Positions 1 to 5,959 of a DNA stretch of 16,954 nucleotides are shown here, in pieces. Each line of letters starts with the position of its first letter. The first letter of the stretch is position 1. Source of the stretch: Zoogloeaceae bacterium (GTDB lineage Bacteria; Pseudomonadota; Gammaproteobacteria; Burkholderiales; Rhodocyclaceae); assembly GCA_031290955.1 (NCBI GenBank), contig JAISLJ010000176.1:1-16954 (forward strand), read 5' to 3'. The notes under the pieces are model-generated. The model made no database searches. It was not told where the DNA came from and saw nothing but the letters and a program-made list of their open reading frames with translations. Both the position numbers and the translations under genes were made by a program.

Positions 1-146
1 CCGGCCTTCCGGGGCCAGTTTTCCAGCAAAAACCTCTCGGTTATGTTTTGTTCATACTCTTTGTCTCAATCTTTGTTTCTCTCGCCTCAATTTGACCGTT
101 TGTTCAGTGTTTCCCTAAAAACGATTATAACGCTCTGAAGCCCGGG
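1..146. other. AT-rich leader segment, no gene assigned
   Basis: This stretch is T-rich and much poorer in GC than most of the window. No convincing gene lies in it. The reading frame of the next feature is open back to a stop at 93-95, so the last ~50 bases could be coding (frame reads ...NDYNALKPG). I see no clear promoter or Shine-Dalgarno. Confidence 0.4.
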
Positions 147-680
147 GTGTATGACACTGAAGGTTTATTGAATGCCTATGGTTTGAAACGCGATGAAAAC
201 GGTGATCTGCCGATCGGCGTCGCCCAATACCATAATGGCATTCTTGATCCTGATTTCGCGGAACGTGCCTATGTGTTCGGCAGCAGTAAATTCAAGATCA
301 ATGACGATGCCCTGTTCCATGTGGAAAAGGACGGCACGCGCTGGATTGAAAATATCCGGGTAGAACCGTTGGAGGATAATTTCAACTATGTCGGCGAAGG
401 AGTTTTTGCGGATATCACCAATTTCCTCACCGAGGATGATATCGATCCTTCTGGTATCGGCAGGACTGTCCCCATTCAGTTTACGAACCCCGAAAACATT
501 CCCACGCGAAACCTGTACCAGAGCGATTTGGGCAACCTGAACGCGCGCTATGAACAGGTAACGAAACTGGAGTATGACGCAAAAGTAGTCGAGTGGTTTA
601 ATATCTCGGCGGCGGTGGCCTTCGAGCACACCACCATATTGGCTTCGGCGCGATGCATGGCGGGAACGCAGGTGGAATAG
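147..680 (+). pseudogene. Unrecognised gene fragment, probably truncated at its 3' end
   Basis: I do not recognise this protein. The open frame begins at a GTG with no Shine-Dalgarno and is open upstream to 96, so the apparent start may not be real. The product is rich in Asp, Glu and Asn, has no membrane segment, and carries phrases such as AERAYVFGSSKFKINDDALF and DGTRWIENIRVEP. This composition would suit a fragment of a large secreted or repeat-type acidic protein, but that is a guess. Past about base 617 the DNA is antisense to a recognisable nifE remnant, so the last ~20 residues are probably readthrough across a junction and the gene has lost its true end. Base composition differs from the rest of the window, which supports a separate origin. 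It could also be an assembly join. Confidence 0.4.
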
Positions 681-1039
681 ACGAACACCGCAGCCGGATG
701 ATAAGTGTCGATGGCCTGCCGGATGGCGTGGAAGAGGCGTTTCTCGCCGCGCCCCATGATGACATCCATGTCGGAAAGATCGGTCGTCATGCCGATGCGA
801 AACAGGCTTGCGCCGGAGGAGCGCGTGCCGCGTGCGTCCCATGAACTCCCCGCGCAACCGATTGGCCCATGCACGATGTGCGCCACATCGGCAATCGGCA
901 ACAGGGCGTTTCTCGCCCCATCGAACGCGCATCCCCCCTGCGTCGCGCCCGGCTGCGGACGGGCGCAACCGGACTTGCCCTTGTTGTTGTGCGCGCAAGC
1001 CGGTTCGTCTTGCAACGCGGCGATGTCGTCAGGCGTCAT
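548..1039 (-). pseudogene. nifE: nifE remnant: internally deleted and 3'-truncated FeMo-cofactor scaffold gene
   Basis: NifE with NifN forms the scaffold on which the nitrogenase FeMo cofactor matures. Residues 1-127 match the NifE amino terminus well: EPACAHNNKGKSGCARPQPG, GGCAFDGARNALLPIADVAH, HGPIGCAGSSWDARGTRSSG and YSTCVPA, including the cofactor/cluster-region cysteines. Family members continue with LIGDD after CVPA. Here the frame jumps at about base 658 to MHRAEANMVVCSKA, which I recognise as a segment of NifE normally more than 100 residues further on. After base ~617 all similarity stops and the frame ends at 548. NifE is normally about 450-480 residues; this frame is 163. The ATG at 1039 has a GGAG Shine-Dalgarno and a sigma-54 promoter, so the 5' end is intact. 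The product would lack most of the fold. It lies directly downstream of ptsI on the same strand, not in a nif operon. Confidence 0.8.
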
Positions 1040-1075
1040 GATTCCAATCTCCGAAAAAAAAGACGCTTGTCACCT

Positions 1076-1091
1076 AGCAAGGGACGTGCCT
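1076..1091 (-). promoter_or_regulatory. Sigma-54 (-24/-12) promoter of the nifE remnant
   Basis: The minus strand reads AGGCACGTCCCTTGCT, one mismatch from the sigma-54 consensus TGGCACG-N4-TTGCW. The essential GG (1089-1090) and GC (1077-1078) are exactly ten bases apart. Predicted initiation is near 1066, giving a leader of roughly 27 nt before the nifE ATG. I found no clear NifA upstream site (TGT-N10-ACA) between this promoter and the end of ptsI. Confidence 0.8.
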
Positions 1092-1170
1092 GGATGCGGG
1101 AAAGCAGAAAAACACCAGGCTTTGACAGCAAGCATCTCCGCCCGAAGGGCCATTGCCGTCTGCCAAGACC

Positions 1171-2919
1171 CTACTGTGCGGCGACTCGTTCGTTGAGGCG
1201 GTCTACGGCTTCCTTGATCTTGCCGGTTTCTTCCAGGCGCAGGATACGGCGCGTCAAGGGGATGAGTTCGCTTACGTCGGACTGGATGATGCGGCTCTTG
1301 ATCTCCAGGATCTGGGCCGGATGCATGGAAAAGGCGCGCAGGCCCATGCCCAGAAGGAGACGGGTAAACTTGGCTGCCCCGGCCATCTCGCCACAAACGG
1401 AAATGGGAATGCCCGCCTTCTCGGCGCTGGCAATGGCATGCGCAATCAGCATCACCACCGCCGGATGCAACGGATCATAGAGGTTGGCCACCTGCTCATC
1501 GGTGCGGTCAATGGCAAGCGTGTATTGGATCAGATCGTTGGTGCCGATGGAAAGGAAGCGCAGGCGCTTCAGGAACATGTTGATCGCCAGCGCCGCGCCG
1601 GGAATCTCGATCATGCCGCCCACTTCGATGCGCTCGTCGTGGGCGATCTTCTCGTCGCGCAGGCTCTCCTTCGCCTGCTCGACCATCGCAAGCATGGAAT
1701 CGATCTGGTGGGCATGCGAGAGCATGGGGATCAGGAGCCGCATCCTGCCGTAGCGGGAGGCGCGCAGGATGGCGCGCAACTGCGTGAGGAACATGGGCGG
1801 GTTGGCAAGGGAAAGGCGGATCGCCCGGCGGCCCAGGGACGGATTCGTCTTGGTGCGCTGCATGTCGATTTCCTTGTCGCCCCCGAGATCGAAGGTGCGG
1901 ATGGTGACGGGCTTTTCCCCCATGATCCGCGCGACCTTGCGGTACGCCTCGAACTGCTCGTCCTCGGTGGGCATGTCGCCGCGTCCCAGATAGAGGAATT
2001 CGCTGCGGAAAAGGCCGACGCCCTGCGCGCCGGATTCCAGCGCGGCGCGGGCATCGTCCGGAACCTCGATGTTGGCGAGCAGGCTGATGCTGATGCCGTC
2101 GATCGTCTCCGCGGGCGCGGATTTGAGGCGCTTTAATTTGGAGCGCTCAAGCTCGATCTGCTCGCGGCGAATCCGGTACTCCTCCAGGATGCGCTCGTCC
2201 GGATCGACGATCACGACGCCGCGCGTGCCGTCGACGATGACAGTCTCGTCCTCGCGGATCAGGAAGCGGGCGTTGCGGATGCCGACGATGGCGGGAATCG
2301 CCATGCTGCGCGAAAGGATGGCGGTGTGCGAGGTCGCTCCGCCCACATCGGTGGCAAAGGCGGCAAAACGCCGATCCTTGAAGGCGATGACATCCGCCGG
2401 GGAAAGATCGTGCGCGACAACGACCAGGTTTTCCGCCGGAGCGCTGGCCTTCGCCTTCCGGAGCGAGGCGCGGCCGGGATGGCCCAGGAGTTCCTTGACC
2501 AGCCGCTCCACCACCTGCACGACATCAAATTTGCGCTCGCGCAGGTAGGTATCCTCGAACAACTCGAACTGCCGCACGAGGTGTTCCATCTGCTGCACCA
2601 GCGCCCATTCGGCATTGCAGAGTTTTTCGCGGATGATGTTCCGGGGCGCTTCCGTGAATTCCGGATCGTTGAGGAACATGGTGTGCAAGTCGATGAAGGC
2701 GAGGAGTTCGGAAGGCGCGTATTCCCCCGTGGTTTCCTTGAGATGCGCGAGTTCCTCCCGCACCGCCGCGATGGCGGCATCCAGGCGGGCGATTTCCTTT
2801 TCGATCTGGCGCGGACTGAGGGCGAGACGCACCACATCCACCGTGACATGCGAGAGGAGCAGCACGCGCCCGATGGCAATGCCGCTGGAAACGCCAAGAC
2901 CATGCAGGGTAAAGCTCAT
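1171..2919 (-). CDS. ptsI: Phosphoenolpyruvate-protein phosphotransferase, enzyme I of the PTS
   Basis: Enzyme I autophosphorylates from phosphoenolpyruvate and passes the phosphate to HPr in the cytoplasm. The 582-residue product has normal family length and layout. An N-terminal HPr-binding/phosphohistidine region carries GGATSHTAILSRS with active His198. The C-terminal PEP-binding barrel shows GLFRSEFLYLGR (303-313), RTFDLGGDKE, GGMIEIPGAAL, LSIGTNDLIQYTLAIDR and VCGEMAG with the acid/base Cys509. The ATG at 2919 overlaps the ptsH stop by four bases (ATGA), which fixes the start and implies translational coupling. A longer in-frame extension to 3087 only runs through ptsH. No EIIB or EIIC genes are adjacent, so with the EIIA and HPr here it probably forms a regulatory phosphorelay and not a sugar transporter. 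A weak hairpin near 1140-1152 follows the stop but lacks a T-run. Confidence 0.97.
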   Translation of the reverse strand: MSFTLHGLGVSSGIAIGRVLLLSHVTVDVVRLALSPRQIEKEIARLDAAIAAVREELAHLKETTGEYAPSELLAFIDLHTMFLNDPEFTEAPRNIIREKLCNAEWALVQQMEHLVRQFELFEDTYLRERKFDVVQVVERLVKELLGHPGRASLRKAKASAPAENLVVVAHDLSPADVIAFKDRRFAAFATDVGGATSHTAILSRSMAIPAIVGIRNARFLIREDETVIVDGTRGVVIVDPDERILEEYRIRREQIELERSKLKRLKSAPAETIDGISISLLANIEVPDDARAALESGAQGVGLFRSEFLYLGRGDMPTEDEQFEAYRKVARIMGEKPVTIRTFDLGGDKEIDMQRTKTNPSLGRRAIRLSLANPPMFLTQLRAILRASRYGRMRLLIPMLSHAHQIDSMLAMVEQAKESLRDEKIAHDERIEVGGMIEIPGAALAINMFLKRLRFLSIGTNDLIQYTLAIDRTDEQVANLYDPLHPAVVMLIAHAIASAEKAGIPISVCGEMAGAAKFTRLLLGMGLRAFSMHPAQILEIKSRIIQSDVSELIPLTRRILRLEETGKIKEAVDRLNERVAAQ

Positions 2920-3188
2920 TCGCCTTCTCCAAAGCGCTCGGCAATCAGGTTCTGGAGCGCCTGCATCGCCGCCGCCTCGTCCTGCCCGTCGGTCTCCAGG
3001 GTGATGGTGCTCCCCTGTGCGGCGGCAAGCATCATGACGCCCATGATACTTTTGGCGTTGATGCGGCGGCCCTTGCGCTCGATCCACACCTCGCAGGCGA
3101 AATTGCCCGCAGTCTGGGTCAGCTTGGCAGAGGCCCGGGCGTGCAGGCCCAGTTTGTTTACGATTTCCGCTTCCTGGCGCAGGGTCAT
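2916..3188 (-). CDS. ptsH: HPr phosphocarrier protein
   Basis: HPr is the small cytoplasmic phosphocarrier between enzyme I and EIIA. The 90-residue product has the active-site signature LGLHARA with the phosphorylated histidine at residue 16 (ATG numbering). It also has the regulatory serine region KSIMGVMMLAA with Ser47, the site used by HPr kinase where present. I chose the ATG at 3188 over an in-frame TTG at 3191 because the AAGGAGG Shine-Dalgarno is seven bases upstream of the ATG. The stop of the EIIA gene shares one base with this ATG (TGATG), and the gene overlaps ptsI by four bases, so all three genes look translationally coupled. hprK is not in the window. Confidence 0.97.
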   Translation of the reverse strand: MTLRQEAEIVNKLGLHARASAKLTQTAGNFACEVWIERKGRRINAKSIMGVMMLAAAQGSTITLETDGQDEAAAMQALQNLIAERFGEGE

Positions 3189-3583
3189 CAACAGCCCTCC
3201 TTCAACATGTCGAGAACGCCTTCGCGCGCGCCTTCCACGACTCTGGCGAGAAGTTCCGGCATTTCCTTCTCCCGGTGGGTCAGCGCCCGGAGCAGCATGG
3301 GCAGGTTGAGTCCCGCCACGCCTTCCACCCGGCCGGGTTCAAGGAGTTTCAGGACGAGATTGGCGGGCGTTGCGCCATAGATATCGGTCAGCACCAGCAC
3401 ACCCTGGCCCGCATCAACTTCTTCCACCCGCCGACGCGCCAGGGGGAGGAGATTGAGCGGATCATCCTGCGCGGCAACGCCCAGTTGGGCGACCAAGGGC
3501 GGTCGCCGGTTGAGGATGTGGCAGAGGTTTTGCAGCAGGGCTTCGCCCACAGCGCCGTGGGTCACGATGAGAATGCCGATCAT
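3188..3583 (-). CDS. PTS EIIA component, mannose (EIIA-Man) family
   Basis: This is a soluble EIIA of the mannose/fructose family that receives phosphate from HPr. The 131-residue product begins MIGILIVTHGAVGEALL. His9 in VTHG is the expected phosphorylation site, and TDIYGATPANL is the conserved loop around residues 70-80. The normal full EIIAB-Man is longer; this is the single-domain form found beside ptsH-ptsI in Betaproteobacteria and some Alphaproteobacteria. The frame is open upstream to 3679, but a TAGAAT -10 box at 3609-3614 puts transcription start near 3602, which favours the ATG at 3583. No matching EIIB or EIIC is present, so a role in regulation (for example of carbon storage or carbon/nitrogen balance) is inferred from known incomplete PTS systems, not shown here. 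Confidence 0.93.
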   Translation of the reverse strand: MIGILIVTHGAVGEALLQNLCHILNRRPPLVAQLGVAAQDDPLNLLPLARRRVEEVDAGQGVLVLTDIYGATPANLVLKLLEPGRVEGVAGLNLPMLLRALTHREKEMPELLARVVEGAREGVLDMLKEGC

Positions 3584-3608
3584 GATGATATGCTGGTCAA
3601 AGACACGC

Positions 3609-3642
3609 ATTCTAACGCGAAATGGTCCTGGCGGACGGCAAT
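3609..3642 (-). promoter_or_regulatory. Candidate PTS-operon promoter with ATTGCCGTCC upstream element
   Basis: On the minus strand a TAGAAT -10 box (3614-3609) lies about 26 bases before the EIIA ATG. There is no good -35 at 17-bp spacing. Instead, ATTGCCGTCC starts 28 bases upstream of the TAGAAT, at base 3642. The same ten bases at the same distance precede the clsB -10 box. Further near-copies lie upstream in the 15-bp tandem repeat. An activator-dependent promoter is plausible. Confidence 0.5.
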
Positions 3643-3672
3643 CTGGCGGACGGCAATCTGGCAGACGGCAGC
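3628..3672. repeat. 15-bp tandem repeat, three units, upstream of the PTS operon
   Basis: Units at 3628-3642 and 3643-3657 are identical (CTGGCGGACGGCAAT). The unit at 3658-3672 differs at three positions. On the minus strand each unit presents a copy or near-copy of ATTGCCGTCCGCC just upstream of the PTS promoter, so copy number could alter regulation. Confidence 0.9.
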
Positions 3673-3761
3673 GCGGCAAGGATTCTTTCTCGCGGGGGCG
3701 TTCCCCTGTGCAATGACAGCCGTTTTCCTGCCTTCCGCATTCGGCCCCTCGCCCTTCCGGT

Positions 3762-4406
3762 TTACCCGAGCCAGCGCAGGCTTTCGATCCATTTCAGGCC
3801 ATCGAGGGTGGGATCGCGTTTGGCGGGGGGGCTTGGATGCTGGGTGTGGGCCGGAGCGGCAACGGGGGCCGAAGGCGAAGGGAGCGGGTCGGACGAATCG
3901 GACAAGACCATCGCGGGCGCGGAGCGTTTTTGCGCCAGCGTTTGCCGTGGGAATCGCCGTTTGGATGGAGCGGCCTTGGGACGCGGACGAGATGGCGCTT
4001 CGGATTCCGCCGGGGGTACGGGCGGGGAAAGCTCGAACGCCAGTAGCGACTGGGAAGAGAGATCAGGGAGCGGCGCCCCCCGCATCTCTTCCCGGGCGGG
4101 GTCCAGGAGCACGATCGACTTTTCGGAATGCGCCGTCCGCTCCGGAACGAGCGCGGCGCCCTCCTTCCGAAGGCTTCCGGAAACCTGCCCGAGCGGTTCC
4201 CGCGCCATGTCCGTGGAAAGCCACAGGCCAGAAAGGAAAAGCATGATGAGCGCGCAACCAATGCCGAACAAGAGCGGGAACAAATCCTGGAAACGACTGC
4301 CGTTGCCCTGCCCCGAACGAGCGGGCGTACTGCCGGGCTGACTTGCCCCGCATTGGGGACAAATCGTCTGTTCCCCCAGATCAAAATGACAGAATTTGCA
4401 CAACAT
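3762..4406 (-). CDS. Zinc-ribbon, single-pass membrane protein of unknown function
   Basis: I do not recognise a named family. The 214-residue product begins with a compact zinc ribbon, cysteines 3, 6, 16 and 19 in two CxxC knuckles (CKFC, CPQC). A short Gly/Ser/Pro linker follows, then one strongly hydrophobic segment at about 42-63 (LFPLLFGIGCALIMLFLSGL), then a ~150-residue Pro/Ala/Ser/Arg-rich, low-complexity tail ending LDGLKWIESLRWLG. The ribbon would be cytoplasmic and the tail periplasmic if the helix inserts N-in. The start was chosen at the ATG at 4406 because a CTGAAA-17-CATAAT promoter places transcription near 4428. The frame is open further upstream, but without start signals. 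It is co-oriented with the PTS genes 178 bases downstream, which have their own promoter. Confidence 0.7.
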   Translation of the reverse strand: MLCKFCHFDLGEQTICPQCGASQPGSTPARSGQGNGSRFQDLFPLLFGIGCALIMLFLSGLWLSTDMAREPLGQVSGSLRKEGAALVPERTAHSEKSIVLLDPAREEMRGAPLPDLSSQSLLAFELSPPVPPAESEAPSRPRPKAAPSKRRFPRQTLAQKRSAPAMVLSDSSDPLPSPSAPVAAPAHTQHPSPPAKRDPTLDGLKWIESLRWLG

Positions 4407-4434
4407 GGCGCGCCCACCAGACAACATGGCCCAC

Positions 4435-4463
4435 ATTATGCCAAGAATCCGACTCTTTTTCAG
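4435..4463 (-). promoter_or_regulatory. Candidate sigma-70 promoter of the zinc-ribbon gene
   Basis: On the minus strand CTGAAA (4463-4458) is followed after 17 bases by CATAAT (4440-4435), four and five matches to the consensus hexamers. Predicted initiation near 4428 gives a leader of about 22 nt to the ATG at 4406. Confidence 0.5.
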
Positions 4464-4603
4464 GTTTGTGTACGTCTCGGAACCCAGATATGCCTCCTGC
4501 GCGCGGCGGTTTTCGGTGGAACTCCCGCGTGCCAAGGCATTTTCCGGAACTTTTGTGCTGAAGAGACAGGAAACCGCCGGGGCCTCCCAAGATTTCCAGG
4601 GCG

Positions 4604-4630
4604 TGAAAAAATTGCCGTCCGCAGGACGGC
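4604..4630 (-). terminator. Hairpin with T-run on the minus strand, overlapping the clsB promoter
   Basis: A perfect 7-bp inverted repeat, GCCGTCC-N3-GGACGGC (4614-4630), is followed on the minus strand by AATTTTTTC. This has the form of a rho-independent terminator for leftward transcription. No minus-strand gene ends here, so it would stop antisense transcripts from clsB before the zinc-ribbon gene. Because the palindrome is in the clsB promoter it may instead be an operator. Confidence 0.5.
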
Positions 4631-4644
4631 GCTTGCGATAGAAT
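4611..4644 (+). promoter_or_regulatory. Candidate clsB promoter with ATTGCCGTCC upstream element
   Basis: TAGAAT (4639-4644) is a plausible -10 box with initiation near 4651, 18 bases before the clsB ATG. ATTGCCGTCC starts at 4611, exactly 28 bases upstream of the -10, the same arrangement as at the PTS promoter. No good -35 exists at standard spacing. The palindrome GCCGTCC-N3-GGACGGC covers the -35 region. Confidence 0.5.
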
Positions 4645-4668
4645 CTGCGCCTCTTGGGATTTCTTGCC

Positions 4669-5874
4669 ATGCCTGTATTCAGCGACGGCAACCGTTTGCT
4701 TCTTCTCGATTCGGGGAAGGAATATTTCCCGGCGCTCCTGGCTGCCATCGAGGGCGCCCAGTGGGAAATCTTCCTGGAAAGTTACATCTTCGCCGATGAT
4801 CCTGTCGGCAATGATGTCGTTGCCGCGCTGACGCGGGCGGCACAGCGCGGCGTGGCGGTGCGGGTGCTGGTTGATGGCTTCGGCGCGCGGCGCTTTCCGG
4901 AACTTTTTGGCGCGCGCCTTCTGGCCGCCGGGGCGCAGTACCTGATCTACCGCCAGGAACTTTCCTGGTTTTCCTTCCGCCGTTTTCGCCTGCGCCGCCT
5001 GCATCGCAAACTGGTGGTCGTGGATGGGCGCATGGCCTTTGCGGGCGGCATCAACATCATTGATGACAACAACGCCCCGCCCGCCCTGCGGCCCCGCTAT
5101 GATTACGCGGTGCGGGTGGAAGGGCCGGTGGCGGCCGAGATTCGCCAGGCCATGCGGCGCATGTGGGAGAACGTGAGCTGGGCGAGCTTCAAGCGCCGCT
5201 ACCGGCTCCCGCCGGACGCAATGCCCTTCCCCGGCAAGCCGGGCCGCCAGCGTGCCGCCTTTCTCGCGCGCGACAATCTTCGGCACCGGCACGATATTGT
5301 TGCCGCCTATGTCGAGGCGCTGGCGAAGGCGCAAAAGAGCGCCCTGATCGCCAACGCCTATTTCCTGCCCGGCCTGCGTTTTCGGCGCGCGCTGGTCGGC
5401 GCGGCGCGACGCGGGGTCGAGATCACCATCCTCCTGCAAGGGCAAAGCGACCATCGCCTCTTCCTCCTGGCGAGCCGCATGCTCTACCAGAGCCTCCTTG
5501 CCGAGGGCATCCGCGTTTTTCGTTACCAGAAGAGCTTCCTGCATGCCAAGGTGGCGGTGGTGGACGGCTACTGGGCCACGGTCGGCTCTTCCAACATCGA
5601 CCCGTTCAGCCTCCTGTGCGCCCAGGAAGGCAACATCGTCATCGAGGATTGCGCCTTCGCCGAAGAACTGGCGGCAAGTCTCGAACGGGCGATTGTCAGC
5701 GGCGCGGAGGAAATCCCGCCTGCCCGCGCCTCGCTTCCTTCCCGCCTGCTGGCGCGGTTCCTGGGCTGGTGCACCTACAGCGTCATCCGCGGCGTCCTGG
5801 GCCTCACCGGCTTCGACGCCCGCAACTGGCGCGACCGTGATCCCGACGAATCCCTCCCCCCGAAAATTCCATGA
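4669..5874 (+). CDS. clsB: Cardiolipin synthase B-type, phospholipase D superfamily
   Basis: It makes cardiolipin at the inner membrane by phosphatidyl transfer. The 401-residue product carries two phospholipase D HKD motifs, HRKLVVVDGRMAFAGG with His112 and HAKVAVVDGYWATVGSSN with His292. It lacks the two N-terminal transmembrane helices of ClsA, so it fits the shorter ClsB group. A basic stretch (FSFRRFRLRRLHRK) just before the first motif could contact membrane. The ATG at 4669 was preferred to an in-frame TTG at 4654 because the -10 box predicts initiation at about 4651, which would leave the TTG with no leader. The C-terminus (SRLLARFLGWCTYSVIRGVLG) is moderately hydrophobic. It is followed after 85 bases by mgtE, which has its own promoter. 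Confidence 0.93.
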   Translation: MPVFSDGNRLLLLDSGKEYFPALLAAIEGAQWEIFLESYIFADDPVGNDVVAALTRAAQRGVAVRVLVDGFGARRFPELFGARLLAAGAQYLIYRQELSWFSFRRFRLRRLHRKLVVVDGRMAFAGGINIIDDNNAPPALRPRYDYAVRVEGPVAAEIRQAMRRMWENVSWASFKRRYRLPPDAMPFPGKPGRQRAAFLARDNLRHRHDIVAAYVEALAKAQKSALIANAYFLPGLRFRRALVGAARRGVEITILLQGQSDHRLFLLASRMLYQSLLAEGIRVFRYQKSFLHAKVAVVDGYWATVGSSNIDPFSLLCAQEGNIVIEDCAFAEELAASLERAIVSGAEEIPPARASLPSRLLARFLGWCTYSVIRGVLGLTGFDARNWRDRDPDESLPPKIP

Positions 5875-5911
5875 GAGAAGAAGGTTTGACACGGGACGGT
5901 CACGGATCGGG

Positions 5912-5920
5912 TGCTACAAT
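5912..5920 (+). promoter_or_regulatory. Extended -10 promoter of mgtE
   Basis: TGCTACAAT fits the extended -10 form TGnTAnAAT, about 40 bases before the mgtE ATG. A perfect TTGACA at 5886-5891 is 23 bases upstream, too far for a normal -35, so recognition probably depends on the extended -10. Confidence 0.55.
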
Positions 5921-5959
5921 AGCTGCCCTTTGCATCAGCCCCTTCCCCGGCGGCGACCC

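Noticed and set aside
3628..3672. CRISPR-like repeat
   Set aside because: The units are head-to-tail with no spacers between them, and no cas genes are near. The same applies to 16329-16391.
4381..5892. Minus-strand open frame opposite clsB
   Set aside because: It is antisense to a clear phospholipase D-type protein with two HKD motifs and shows no family features.
5886..5920. TTGACA paired with TACAAT as a standard mgtE promoter
   Set aside because: The spacing is 23 bases, well beyond 16-18; the extended -10 explains the promoter better.
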